A DNA stretch of 64,000 nucleotides from Balamuthia mandrillaris (Eukaryota > Discosea > Longamoebia > Balamuthiidae): the NCBI GenBank assembly GCA_031835245.1, contig JAVKOQ010000033.1:186001-250000 (forward strand), written 5' to 3'. A program made the translations under genes and the position numbers. Below, piece by piece: positions 11,130-23,038 of this stretch; position 1 is the first letter of the stretch, and each line of letters opens with the position of its first letter. A model generated the notes under the pieces. It had not been told where the DNA came from, ran no database searches, and saw only the letters and a program-made list of their open reading frames with translations.

Positions 11130-12581
11130 ATGCAAGGCCCAACGTCTCACCACCGCAAGAAAGCCCTTCTCATAGGGATCAACTACTACGGCACCGAGCG
11201 CGAGCTCAAAGGCTGCCTCAACGACGTGAACAACATGTTCGCCTTCCTCTCCGCCAACGGCTTCCATCGGCAGGACATCCTCACGCTCACCGACAACCCC
11301 AGGCTGGCGCAGCTCAGCCTCGACCCTTACCACTCCCGCGCGGTGCTGCCCGAGGGGGAGGAGGAGGCACAGAGCAGCAGCGGGGAGGAGAGCGAAGGGG
11401 AGGAAGAGGGGGAGAGAAGCAGGGCAGGAGGCAAGGAGGACAAGAAGCAGAAGAAAGAGAAGAAGGACAAGAAGGAGAAGAAGGATAAAAAGGAGAAGAA
11501 GGGGGATAAGAAGGAGAAGAAGGAGAAGAAAGAGAAGAAGGGCAAGAAGAAACCTACTGCCCTGCAGTCCATGATGGAAATGAGCGGAGGTCCCAGCGGT
11601 GCGTTCCTCTTTATCTTTTTTATGCCTTGTTGTGGTTCTTGCTCTTCTTTTTGTTCTTGTCCTTCCGTTTCTTCTTTTTCTCCTTATTGTTCTTCTTGTT
11701 TCTTGCTTCTTGCTTCTTTTCCTTTTCCTTTTCTTTCATTCTCTAACTACTAACATACTTTTTACCTTCATGCTTTTCTACTACAGGAGGATACACGCAG
11801 CAGACGGTGATGCCAACTCGCGAGAACATCCTGAAAGCGATGGACTGGCTTGTTAGCGACAACAGACCAGGAGACACGCTGTTCTTCATGTACTCTGGGC
11901 ATGGTGGGCAAATCAAAGACGAAGACGGCGACGAAGCCGACGCGATGGATGAGGTACGTTCTCTTTCTTTCCTTCTTCTTCTTTATTGTTCTTGTTCTTT
12001 CTAACGCTTCACTAAAACAGCTGATCTTCCCATGCGACTGGAAGAGCAAGGGCTACATTCTGGATGACGAGCTGCACCAACGCATGGTCATGCCCATCCA
12101 CGAAGGGGTGAAGCTCCTCTGCTTCATGGACTGCTGCCATAGCGGCACCGGCATGGACCTGCCTTACGCATCTCAGGCCAAAGGCCCTAAGCCCAGCAAA
12201 GAGTCTCTTTTTAAGGCTCAGAAGGACAAGAAGGAGAAGAAAGACAAGAAGGACAAGAAGGAAAAAAAGGAGAAGACGAGCAAGAAGAGCAAAAAGAAGG
12301 GCGTGCTGAAGCATTCCAAGGGCACCACCGTTTGCTTCAGCGGCTGCGAGGACGCCCAGGTCTCTGCCGACATGAGCATGGGAGGAGACTACACCGGCGC
12401 CTTGACGCACTCCTTCACGCAGGTGATGAAGCGGAACTATGGCAAGCCGCCGCTGAGCTACAACGACCTACTCTATGCCATGCGGGACACGCTGCAGAGC
12501 GTGCAGAGGAACATCATCCAAACGCCTCAGCTGACCTACAACAAGAAGGACTTTGACCTCAACCAGCCGTTCTACTTCTAA
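11130..12581 (+). CDS. Type I-like metacaspase with two Lys-rich insertions (398 aa)
   Basis: Exons 11130-11598, 11787-11953 and 12021-12581 join in frame. The caspase-like fold starts at KKALLIGINYYG and ELKGCLNDVNNM. The catalytic dyad is His195 in YSGHGGQ and Cys251 in MDCCHSG; a calcium-site-like acidic run (KDEDGDEAD) follows the His. The end LTYNKKDFDLNQPFYF is typical of metacaspases. Metacaspases are Arg/Lys-specific cysteine peptidases of plants, fungi and protists, active in stress responses and cell death. Two unusual charged insertions interrupt the domain: an acidic then KKEKKDKK-rich block at about residues 80-147, and a second Lys-rich block shortly after the catalytic Cys. No prodomain of note precedes the fold. 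Confidence 0.93.
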
Positions 12582-12848
12582 ACGAAGCGCCTCTCCTTCT
12601 CTCTTTCTCTGTGGATTAATGCTCATTTCTTCTTGTGTGTTGCTTTTATCGCATTTGTTTAATAATAATCGTTGAGAATCGATAATAATTTATAATTTCT
12701 ATTTTTCGTTAATAATAGTTAAACAATCGTTGAATATCGATTTCTCGCGATTGCTTATACAAGTAACGATAAATTGGAATAATTGTTAATAATCGTCATG
12801 GTATAAAAAGATAACTGAAAATGCTATAACACAATAAAAGAAAAAGAA
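12582..12848. promoter_or_regulatory. AT-rich promoter region with ATCGAT-type motifs
   Basis: Strongly AT-rich gap between the metacaspase stop and the next ATG. It contains AATCGATAATAATT (12677-12690), a second ATATCGAT at about 12736-12743, and a TATAAAA box at about 12802. Promoter function is inferred from position and the motif's recurrence upstream of other genes here. Confidence 0.4.
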
Positions 12849-15800
12849 ATGTTCAGCAGCAGCGGGAGGCACGTCCGGCCCTCCCCTCACTCTCGCGCCC
12901 AAAAGCGGTCGTCAGCACCGCTCTCCTCCATAAAGTCCCCAGGCCAAGACTCGGATGCGACGGAGCCGGTGAGCGACCACCGCAAAAGGCTCGTAACGAA
13001 CGCCAAGAAGAAGACGAATGTGACCGAACCGTTGGTGGGAGACAAGCGGGCGGTGGTGGAGTTGGAGAGAGCCTGGAAGGAAGTGCGGTTGCAAAGGAAC
13101 ACCATCCTTCGGCTTTGTTCGGATGGGGGAAGTCGCAGCAATACGCCTCTCGCCTCGCCGCGACGACCGATCCTGAAGGCGCCGGCTGAACCCGTCAAAC
13201 AGCAACAACCAGCTTCGCCTTCTTCTTCTGCCTCTCCGCTTTCTTCTTCTGAGGTAACGAAACGACTTTTGCCTGTGTTTAGACGGCAACAACAACAGCG
13301 ACAGCAACAAGAAAAGAAAGAAGAAGCAGAGGATAAACCAACATTGTTGCCAGCACGACAGTTTGACTTTGCAGAGATTCGATCGATTTGGGTTAGACGA
13401 CAAACTGGCAGCAAGATCGAACGGCCTTCATCTCCTTCTTCTTCCTCTCCATCAACTTTAACAACTCAAAAGGAGGAAGGAAGAGAAGGAGAACAGGTTG
13501 ACAAAGCGAAACAAAAGGAGGACGCCACTGCGAGAAGCTCCGATGTGAAAGGCGTTCGTGTGGCTGCAAACTTCAAGTTTAGCGGCGAGAAACGACAGTT
13601 CCTTGCTGTAATATCTTTTTTCTGCTCTTCCTTCATTCTTCGTTCTTGTTTCTTCGTTCTTCTTCTCTTTCTTCTAACGTATCAACATAACAGGAAGCAA
13701 AACAAGGAGGAAAAGGACAAGAGGAGGAGAAGCAAGATGCAGGTCTTCAGCTATCCGCTTATTTCGTGCCAGCCTCGCCTCCCGTTCGGTCCCGGCGCTC
13801 CTACAAGTCTCCTTTTCAACATAAGGACGAAGGCACGGAAAAAGAAGAGCAACAAGAGGACGGTGCAGATGAGCTGACAAAGCAAACACAATCGGCTCCT
13901 GACCTCTGGATGTTTCGAGGAGGCAGGACTAGCCTGCATTCAGCTGTTCGAGATAGAAATGTTCAGAAACTACGTTCGCTACTATCTGCTCATCCTCAAC
14001 ACGTTTCCAAACGTAAGTTCTCCTTCTTTCTTTGTTGTTAGAAACTGACTCACGGCTAACAACCGAAATATAGAGGATGAGAAAGGATGGAGCGCATTGC
14101 ACATCGCTTGTGCCAATGCTCAACTCGACATCGTTCGACTGCTCCTGCAACAACCTCCTCACAACGACTCTGAGAATGAGGAGAACCAAAAGAAAGAAAA
14201 GCAGAAGACGGATGACGACGATTCAACAAACAATATCAGAGCAGATCTGCTGAGCGTTACAAATGAGGAACAAGCAACGGCATTGCATTACTTTGCAGGT
14301 AGCGTACCAACTGACAAAGCTTTAGGCCATTCGTGGTGGAGTCTTTACGAGAGTCTTCTGCGCACGATGGTGAGAATGATGAACGGAGGAGAAGGAGATG
14401 ATCAACAACGGTTTCTGGATAAGAATGGAGAGACGCCATTGCATTGGGCTGCCAGGAGCGGCGTGGTGCGAGCAGTTAGAGCGCTTCTTGTGGCCCAAGC
14501 AGATCCCAATGGTCGTAACAGGTACATTTGTCCAACCTTCTTCCTTTGTTCGCTTTTTGTTTATTTGCTGTTTGGTGTTAAACACATGCAGGGAAGGAGA
14601 AACATGTCTTCACATAGCAGCACGAAAAGGCGACAGAGAGATGGTGCGGTTACTGTTGGCTTATGGCATCGACGCAAGCCTACAAAACCAAAAAACACAA
14701 ACAGCAAACCAAGTGGCCTTACAAGAAGGTCGACTGGGCATTTATGAGATGTTGGGAGGAGGAGGTGATAAAGAAAGTGGCCTGAAGGTTAAAGTGACGG
14801 AAGAGAACGTCAGACGCTGTCAACGGATTGTGCGACGTTGGTTGAACCATAGGACTAGTCTCTTAGCAATTGGTAAGATACTTCTTCCGTTCTTGTTTTC
14901 TTTGTTTTGTTTTAGTTTTTTTGAAGACTAACCACTCACAATAAAAGCCAGTAAATATGGTCAACATAAAGAGGCCAGTTTTGGGAGGAAGCGCTATAGA
15001 GCCCTTCACGAAATCCTGGAGAGCCAAGAGAGATACACTGGCTACCTTCGTATTCTCGTTGATGTAAATCATTTCTTTTCCTTCTTCTTCTTCTTTTCCT
15101 TCCTGCTTCTCTTCACCTCGTCTCAGTTTTCGTTCTTTCTAAATGCTGCTTTTGATAGTGTTTTGTGAAACCGTTTCAACAAGAGGCACAAAGGGAAGGA
15201 GGAGCCGTCACCAAGGAAGAAGTCCAAACTATCTTTTCCAACATTCAAAGCATTCTGATTCTGAGCGAATCGATGCAAAGCACGCTCGCTGAACGTCTCA
15301 ACTCTCGTTATTCTCATGATAAGCCTATTGGTCGTTATTTTTCACAAATGGTTCGTTCTAGAATCTACAACTTCTTTTCGCTTCTCTTCTTTAAAGCTTT
15401 GCATTGTCCCCCAACAGGCACCAGCTCTAAAACTGTACTCGACGTTTATATGTAACTTTGATGAAGCTTCAAAGACTTTGAGGATCGTCAAACAACGACC
15501 ACAAGCGCAAACGTTGATAAAGGTTTTATTCCCATCTATCTTTTGTAAAACTTCGCGACTCTTTGCTTTCTTCTGATATGTATAAACGTTTCATAAAGCA
15601 ATGTGAGAGCATGATACAAGGTGCGAATCAAGCGTTGGAGTCGTACCTCATTATGCCTGTACAGCAAGTGCCCAAGTATCGACTATTACTCGAGGCATAT
15701 TCTTCTTCGTCTTCTTCATCTTCTTGTTCTTCTTCCTCTTCTTCTTCTTGTTATTCTTCTTCTTCTTCCGCTTCGTGTTAAATTCTTGTTCTTTATTGTC

Positions 15801-16646
15801 TAAATCCAAAAGGAAGTGATCAGGTATACACCATCAGAGCACATAGACTACGACAGCATTAGCGCTGCTCTCCAAGACATAAAAGAAGTTTTGGAGCTAC
15901 TCAACTCTATCAGTCTTGACGTGGAAGCAAAGCGCAAGATAAAAGAATGCGAGAAAAAGATCGTTTTTGATGAACGTCAACTTCGAACTTGGGTTTATAT
16001 CTTCTTACTCGGCTTCATCCATTCTTCCGCTTTTTATAACTGCTTTTCTTGTCTTCTTTTCCTTCCTTCAGCAAAAAGGAGCTTTTGAAGAGCGAAGATA
16101 CATTGGAGAGGGAACTTGGGTGCCGGTGAAGATTAAAGAGGATTTGGAGTTGCTGCCTCTGGAAAAGCTGTCCTCAAGACTCAACAAAACGAGTGTCTAC
16201 GCCTTCATCTTCAACGACGTAATTGTGATAACAACCGGAAACAAAGCGAGTTCAAAGTACATTGCACGACACGTTCTTCGTTTGGAAAAGATCGAATTAG
16301 ATTTGTTCACCATAGAACACATTGGAGGTTTGCTCCTCTTCTTCTTTGCTTCTTTGCTACTTTCGTCTGACGTTGCAAAAAACCGAAAGGAGAAAAAACG
16401 GTAAGTCTTCGTTTGTTGCAGCGAAGAAAAATGCACAAGTTTATACTGGGTACCACGGAAGAGGAGAACCTCGCCATGAAAGACCTCATCGAACGGCTCT
16501 TCAACTGGCAATCGATGCCCACCGTCGAGGCCCTCACGGTGGAAGGCTACCAAGCCCTCATCGCCGTAGAGACCGAAATGGCTGAAACGCAGGGAACGGG
16601 TTCTCAAATACTCGAGCACACAACAGCGAAAGAAGGTCATGATTAA
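12849..16646 (+). CDS. Ankyrin-RhoGEF (DH)-PH protein
   Basis: Exons: 12849-13607, 13694-14012, 14074-14521, 14592-14872, 14948-15063, 15159-15350, 15418-15522, 15599-15694, 15813-15992, 16072-16327 and 16422-16646. The N-terminal third is Ser/Gln/Glu-rich and disordered. Ankyrin repeats follow (GWSALHIACANAQLDIVRLLL, GETPLHWAARSGVVRAVRALL, GETCLHIAARKGDREMVRLLL), then an IQ-like helix VRRCQRIVRRWL. The DH domain runs from LHEILESQERYTGYL to MPVQQVPKYRLLLEEVIRYTP. The PH domain begins at ERRYIGEG and ends HKFILGTTEEEN with its C-terminal helix. DH-PH modules activate Rho-family GTPases at membranes. The intron 15695-15812 uses a GC donor. The last junction (16327/16422) is one base out of phase with the obvious PH ending, so a frameshift, unseen splice or assembly indel is present. 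Confidence 0.85.
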
Positions 16647-16740
16647 CCTTCCATTGCTATAACGACATTATCACTTTGTATGTAAGTTACAGCCTCTCTA
16701 GTGTTATTATAAGTTACCCTTTTATGTTATTTTTATGTTT

Positions 16741-17799
16741 TTACACCAAAGGAAAGCTAGCAAGGTTAGCTATGCCACAGATATTAACACCCCTTAGCAT
16801 CTTGGCATAGCCATCCATGCCCCATCCCTTGCCCCAACTGTTCTTTATGATCCAATAGGCCGTGCCAGTGGCCTCCTCTCTGCCATAGCCCACCACCAAC
16901 ACCGCATGATTCAGCCCCACTCGGCTGCACTCGTGTTGCGGGTCCTGGTAGATGCCGCTGGAGTAGAACTGAAAGGCCTTGGGGCTGCTATCGATGGCCA
17001 CGCTGACAGGGCCGTAGGTGGCTACCGCCAGCTGTAACGCCTTTTCGCTGCCTCTCGGCAGGATTGTGTAGTTTTGCAGCGACGTGACAATGGAGCTCTT
17101 CCCCACGAGCTCTGTTCTACAGATACTTCTAGTGCCTTCGTAGGGATATCTGCGTTCCGCCTGAAGGCCACCTTTCTTTCTGATGAAGGCGTAGGCCAGG
17201 CTCATGGTGCCTCCCTTGCAGCCTCTTTGGCGAAGGTCGCAGTCCACAAGTTGTTGCTCGGAGAGTTCGGTGAGAGGGTTGCCGGCGATGGCATTGGCAG
17301 CCTCCAAAGCGCCGGTTGTGGCAAAGGACCAGCAGGAGCCACAGCTGCCTTGGTTCTTGATGGGTGTGATGACGCCTTTGGACCGCCAGTCGAGCTCAGT
17401 GGGAAGCTTGGAGAGGAGATTGTCGTAGAAGCGGCTTTCGTTTTCGTTGTGAGCGGTGGAAGAGGAAAAAAGGTGAGAAGGAAAGTTGACAAGGGTATGC
17501 CAAGGATGATGAAAAGGAGAAACAAAGCTTTCTTTGGGCTCTTCGTCCAGGAAGCCATTGTGGTGCATAGAGTTGAAATTGACAGAGGAGAAATGGATAA
17601 AGTGGTTCGAAGCGACTGTAAAACCCAACGTGGGAGCTTTTTCCTTGTTGAACTCCTCAATCCATCGCAGGTTCTCGTCGACAGCAGGGCTCGGCGTTGA
17701 AATGATGTTGCGTTCGGCCATCCTTGCGATTGCAGGAGAAACCACGAAGGTTCCAACCAAGACAGCGCATAGGAAACTGAACGCAGTGCTCGTGTTCAT
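16741..17799 (-). CDS. Papain-family (C1A, cathepsin L-like) cysteine protease (352 aa)
   Basis: Single exon. A signal peptide (about residues 1-25) precedes a proregion of about 110 residues in which only traces of the I29 inhibitor domain are clear. The mature domain starts near LPTELDWRSKGVITPIKNQ. Active-site residues are Gln150, Cys156 (GSCGSCWSF), His298 (LNHAVLVVGYG) and Asn320 (IIKNSWG). The GCKGG motif and paired cysteines are standard for cathepsin L-like enzymes. It is expected to mature in lysosomes or food vacuoles, or be secreted. A TATATAG-like box lies about 70 bases upstream of the start on this strand. Having no intron is unusual among its neighbours. Confidence 0.95.
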   Translation of the reverse strand: MNTSTAFSFLCAVLVGTFVVSPAIARMAERNIISTPSPAVDENLRWIEEFNKEKAPTLGFTVASNHFIHFSSVNFNSMHHNGFLDEEPKESFVSPFHHPWHTLVNFPSHLFSSSTAHNENESRFYDNLLSKLPTELDWRSKGVITPIKNQGSCGSCWSFATTGALEAANAIAGNPLTELSEQQLVDCDLRQRGCKGGTMSLAYAFIRKKGGLQAERRYPYEGTRSICRTELVGKSSIVTSLQNYTILPRGSEKALQLAVATYGPVSVAIDSSPKAFQFYSSGIYQDPQHECSRVGLNHAVLVVGYGREEATGTAYWIIKNSWGKGWGMDGYAKMLRGVNICGIANLASFPLV

Positions 17800-17829
17800 G
17801 TGTCTCCTCTGCTCCCTTTCCTCCTTCTA

Positions 17830-18240
17830 ATGTACCTGCTGCTGGTTAACCCTGTTGCAAGGGTTGCTATATAGCAAGTCCAAATATGGAAATCATGCGA
17901 CTCTTCGTTCATTTATTCTTCTTGTTTTGTTCAAAACCAAGAAAGGCGAGGAGGGATGAGATAGGAGAAAAGGAATCGGAAAAAATTTGAGGGAGAGGGA
18001 AAGAAAGGGAAAAAGACAAAAATCTGTATCCTCTGCAGTTGCGACAGTTCAAGCCAGTGGTTTGGCTTCTGCCAAAGCACGCAATCTCTTTGCTCTTCTT
18101 GTATTAGTTGATTGCAGAGGATCCTCGATTTAGACTGCGTGATTGGAGTTCCATCAACGCCATCAAAGAGATTCACAACACACTCTAAACGAGATGAAAC
18201 AAGCAGAAGTTTCTGCCACAAGAAGGGCAACGACAGCAAC
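17830..18240. other. Gap between the protease start and the KDM8 3' region; possible alternative terminal exon of KDM8
   Basis: On the minus strand a pyrimidine tract ending in AG (about 18210) is followed by a short open stretch that could act as an alternative last exon of KDM8 (ETSACFISFRVCCESL then stop). The weak donor would be GA|GTAAAG next to the normal KDM8 stop. Otherwise nothing is recognised. Confidence 0.3.
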
Positions 18241-18244
18241 AAGA

Positions 18245-18530
18245 TGAAGAGGGAGAGGGAGAGGAAGAGGAAGAGGAAGAGGAAGAGGAAGAGGAAGAGG
18301 AAGAGGAAGAGGAAGAGGAAGAGGAAGAGGAAGAGGAAGAGAAAAGAGGAAGAGGAAGAGAAGAGGAAGAGGAAGAGGAAGAGGAAGAGGAAGAGGAAGA
18401 GGAAGAGGAAGAGGAAGAGGAAGAGGAAGAGGAAGAGGAAGAGGAAGAGGAAGAGGAAGAGGAAGAGGAAGAGGAAGAGGAAGAGGAAGAGGAAGAGGAA
18501 GAGGAAGAGGAAGAGGAAGAAGAAGCACAA
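18245..18530. repeat. (GAAGAG)n hexanucleotide microsatellite
   Basis: About 285 bases of nearly perfect GAAGAG on the + strand (CTCTTC on the minus strand), immediately 3' of KDM8 on its sense strand. The long Arg-Lys or Ser frames across it are artefacts of the repeat. Confidence 0.95.
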
Positions 18531-18646
18531 GAACAAGAAGAACGAAGAACGAAGAACAAACAAAGAATGAAGAAGAACCAGAAGAACATGTAAGCGACCT
18601 CTCTTCTCTCCTCTTTCTGTTTCTTTCTCTTCTAATGCTTGTTTCT

Positions 18647-20429
18647 TTACTCCCACCAAAAGCTAACAGAAAAGCTGATGCTGAGGGACCGAACGTAGTG
18701 CCAGTGCTTTGGAGGGATGTAGAGCATCTCTCCTGCTTCCAAAATGCATTCGGTATATTCTGCTTCGGCAAAGAGAGGAAACCGCTCCAGGTTTGGTTCC
18801 TCAACAGCAACCTTTTTGGAAAACATCTTAGCAATCATAGAGAGAGCGCGAGAAAGAAAGAAAGAAACGACAAGAAACGACAAGAAAGAAACGACAAGAA
18901 AGAAAGAACGAAAGAAAGAAAGAAAGAAACGACAAGAAAGAAACGACAAGAAAGAAACGACAAGAAAGAAAGCAAGAAAGAAAGAAAGAAAGAAAGAGAC
19001 GACAAGAGACGACAAGAAAGAAACGACAAGAGAGAGAGAGAGAATTACTGAAATGAGAAATAAGAAGAGAACGAGAGTAGATAAAAGAGAACACAATAGG
19101 AAACAAGAAAACCATACTGAGAGAACGAAAGAAGAAGAGAAAGAAGGGAAGAAATACCTGACTCGTATTAAAAAGCATGGTAGAGGGATGCGGATAAAGC
19201 TTCGGGGATTCCTTGACAGAGTACAACCGAATGTACTTCCGGCCGACCACTTGCGCCAACAAGTTATGGTAAGGATCGTGATGCAACGGCGAGACCGTTC
19301 CTTCCGGCCCAAACCAACAATGAATGACCAACTTACGTTCTGTTTCTTCTTCCTCCTCTTCCTCCCCATTCATCTTTTCTTCAGAGACAGATAACGCACA
19401 GTAGTCAGGCAACCGAATGTCACCATAGAGCTCAGGTATCTGTTCAAACAGTTGCGTTTGTGCCAAATATCCGATTTTTCCACCTTCTTCTCCTTCCTCA
19501 TCTTCCTTTCCATCCTCCTTTGGTACCTGGAGAACATAGTCATCCACAAACTGGTCAAAGGTCATGAGACGTTGGCTCCAATCTTCCTCCAAGTAGGTGC
19601 TGCCGATCTCCACAGGAACTGTCCTACATCCAGCCACCCTCTTGAGGTATTCCAGGTTGCTCCAACGCCTTTGCTCATCCTGAAGGGCTGGCCATGTGTC
19701 CATTAGCCCGGTCACGATCACTGGTCTTTCTTTGCTCATAAAGTCTTTGTAGAAACGTTCCAAGGAAGGCACATGAACTCTTTCAATGCCGCACTTGGAG
19801 TTCAGCGCTGGCGGTCCTCCTTTGGTTGTGGTTCTTTTGAGGCTTCGTGTCGCTCCATCCGTCGCGTTGGTTCTAGTTCTCGCTTTCTTCTTCGTGTGGT
19901 TTGTTGCTGCTTCGCTCGTTTCATTCTTCTCTTCTTCTTCTTTGAGCTTTTGTTGGGTGAAGGAGATGAGATCCTCAAAGGCCTTTCTTGGGACAGAGCA
20001 AGCCGGCCCAGCCATGAGCAAGGCTAGGTCCAGAGTTCTCATGATGGATTTGCAGTGAGCAACAGTGAAGGTGGAGGTGGCAGCTTGCGAAGAACTGGAA
20101 GGCAAGAAGAGTTGGCAGTAGGCTTTCAGGAAAGCGCTCCAGCCATAGACTTGGCGCCACGCAGGAGAGACGTCCTTCCAATTGCCGTGATGCAACTTCT
20201 CCCAGCTCAACTCTAAAAGGTCTTCGATGGTGTCTTGGATGTTCGCTTGCTGTTCGGAGGGTTTATGGGTGGCTTGTTGAGCTTTGAGAGCGGCCAGACA
20301 GTTAGCCAGAGACAGAAAGGAAGAGTCATCACCAAGTTCCAATAGTTCTATTTGTTATTTGTTTAAGGGCTGTAAGCCTCCGATTCACTTTGTTCTGTGA
20401 TAAGCGAGAGAGAGAGAGAAGAGAGAGAG

Positions 20430-20522
<93 letters not shown>

Positions 20523-20541
20523 AGAGAAAGGAGAGAGAAGA

Positions 20542-20579
<38 letters not shown>

Positions 20580-20718
20580 AAGAACCAACCCACCTTTCTC
20601 TAACGTGTCTGGGAGCGGGTCCTCCGGCAAGGGAATCGATGGCCGCCATTCCGCTTGCATTCTGTGGCGATAAATTTCGTGACGACACGACAGCGATGAC
20701 ATCCTCCGTTTTTGACAT
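18647..20718 (-). CDS. KDM8: JmjC-domain protein KDM8/JMJD5 homologue (495 aa)
   Basis: Three exons on the minus strand: 20718-20586, 20347-19158, 18811-18647; lengths sum to 1488 nt. The N-terminal helical region contains [17 protein letters not shown], as in animal KDM8. The JmjC domain contains [55 protein letters not shown] (Fe(II)-binding His and Asp in HHD) and [20 protein letters not shown] (second iron His). It is therefore a predicted Fe(II)/2-oxoglutarate oxygenase; human KDM8 hydroxylates arginine residues and is needed for cell-cycle progression. An acidic insertion interrupts the JmjC region before the HCWFGP motif. The first junction uses a weak donor (GGTTG|GTTCTT) and was picked for frame continuity; a downstream Met ([10 protein letters not shown]) is another possible start. 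Confidence 0.92.
18843..19052. repeat. GAAAGAAACGACAA-type repeat in KDM8 intron 2
   Basis: Units such as AAGAAAGAAACGACAAG repeat irregularly through the intron 18812-19157. They are purine on + and pyrimidine on the minus (sense) strand. Confidence 0.9.
20405..20582. repeat. (GA)n microsatellite in KDM8 intron 1
   Basis: Long GA dinucleotide tract with GGA interruptions, filling most of the intron 20348-20585. It is CT on the sense (minus) strand. Confidence 0.95.
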
Positions 20719-20867
20719 TTTTTGCGTTCCCTACATTCCAATCATTCCAAACTTTAGGGAACTACTCCTCATGTGATTGTCGACACAAATCAGGCGAAGA
20801 AGAAAGAAAAAAAGAAGAAAGAGAGAGAAGGAGAGCGCAACGACACCGCACACACACACGAACCAAC

Positions 20868-21479
20868 ATGAAAACGGGGCAAGGGAGCGGCAAGGCTGCG
20901 CGTGGGAAGAAAAAGAACTACGACAAGAAGCAAGGAGTTTTGTTGCCAGCGGAGGAGGAGGAGCTGATCTCACAACAAAAACAACAACAACACTCGCGGA
21001 AGCGGAAACAAAAGGCAGAGGAAGAAGCCCCGCCGGAGGCGGAGGAACCGGCTCTCCTCAAGGAGGACGCTGTTTTGGGCGAGGACGAAGGCGACCTCTC
21101 CAGCGACGAGGGCGAGTTTTTTCGCGAGGTGACAGCGGAGCAGTGGTTCAACGGCGGAGCGGAGGAGGAGGAGGCGGAGGACGTCTTTGCGGAGGAGGCG
21201 GAGGATGACCAGGACAACGCCGAGGCGACCAGCGAACATGGAGACGTGGAGAGCGAGGATGAGGAATACTCGGACGACGAGGCGCATGAGCGGCTGAGCG
21301 AAGAGAACTTTCAGAAGCTGCGCGCCTTCTTGACCCGTGACGACGCACCCGAGTCGGAAGAATCGGATGATGAGGTGACGCTTCTTTTGTTTTTTTGCCT
21401 TTTACCCTCTTCCCTACCTTATGCTTCGCTCCTTTCGCTTCTCATCTCTTGCTTCTCTGCTGTCTGCTCTCTGCTGTTT

Positions 21480-21531
<52 letters not shown>

Positions 21532-22989
21532 GCTCTCTCTCTCCCCGCTCGCTCCATTCTCCTCCTGCTATAAACACAACGCTAACCCATGATGATAAAA
21601 GACGGAGAATACGATAGGAAACGTTCCTCTCGAATGGTATAAAGACTATGACCACATCGGCTATGACCAGGAAGGCCGCAAGATCATGAAGAGCCAAGGC
21701 AAGGACGCCCTCGACCGCTTCCTGGATCGCAGCGACGACCCTAATTACTGGTTCGCTTCTTTTGCGTTCTTTCTTCTTCTCTTTCTTTTCTTTCTCCTCG
21801 TTCGCTCATCATTTGCTGAACCAGGCGAACTGTCTATGATGAATACAATGACAAAGAGGTTGTGCTTAGCAAGAAAGACCTCCTCATGATCAGAAGAATG
21901 AAAGAGGGCAAGTTCCCCGATCCAAGCTTTGATCCCTACGCGGTTCGTTGAAAGCAACTTTCTTACTCGTTTCTTTATTGTTCTTCTCATTCTTACTTTC
22001 GTTTTCCATAACCGTTGGTAAACGGTGTAGCCCTGGGAAGAGTCAGATGAGCCGCCACGCATTCACCCTCTCACCAACAAACCGGAGCCTAAGAGCCGCT
22101 TCCTTCCTTCTAAATGGGAGGCTAAACGAGTACTGTCCTATCTTCCTTTATTATTTGCCTTCAGCTTTTCTCTCTTGCTCTCGCTCTCGCTCTCTCTCGC
22201 TCTCGCTCCTCCTGTATTCTTATTTACTCCTTCGTTTTTATTAACAACATAAATGAAACTCAACATTTTAAAAAAAGGTGGCTTATTTGGTCAAAGCCAT
22301 CAAGAAAGGATGGCTCAAAATCGGCAAAGATGCAAAGACAAAGGAAGCTCCTCGCTTCTACGACATTTGGGCGACCCCCAACGAAGAAGCTGAAAAGATG
22401 AAACGAACTCTTCAGCATTTGCCACCACCTAAACTGAAAATGCCAGGTTTTTTTGCTTTATCCTTTTTGTGTTCTTTTTTTCCATTGGCACAAGAGAATC
22501 TAACTAGGAATACTATTAAAGGTCATGACGAGTCCTACAATCCTCCTGAAGAATATCTGCCCTCTGAAAGTGAGATTAAAGCTTGGGAAGATTTGGACCC
22601 TGAAGACAGACCTAAAAACTATCTTCCACAAAAGTGCGTTACATCTCTCATAAAAATGCTTTGCATCGCTAACAAAATAATTATTTCTTTCTCCATCTGG
22701 CTTTTTCTTTGTATGTCGAAAAGGTTTGACGCTTTACGTCACGTGCCAGCCTATTCTCGATTCATTCACGAACGCTTTGAACGTTGTCTGGACTTGTACT
22801 TGGTACCTCGTGTGGCTGACACGCGAGTCAAAGTAGATCCTAAAACCATTTTGCCGACGTTACCAAAGAGAGAGGACTTGCGTCCCTTCCCTGTGCGCTT
22901 GGGCTTGGTGTTCGAGGGTCACACCGCAAAGATTCGCAGCATCTCCGTTTCTCCCTCTGGCGAATACATTGTCTCTGGTATGTCGTTTT

Positions 22990-23038
<49 letters not shown>

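Noticed and set aside
18112-18570. Long open frames reading Arg-Lys (+) or Ser/Leu-Phe (minus) repeats
   Set aside because: They are artefacts of the GAAGAG hexanucleotide repeat, open in several frames at once, with no flanking coding context.
20712-20867. Upstream in-frame extension of BOP1
   Set aside because: It overlaps the KDM8 first exon and its promoter. The ATG at 20868 gives a normal BOP1 start.
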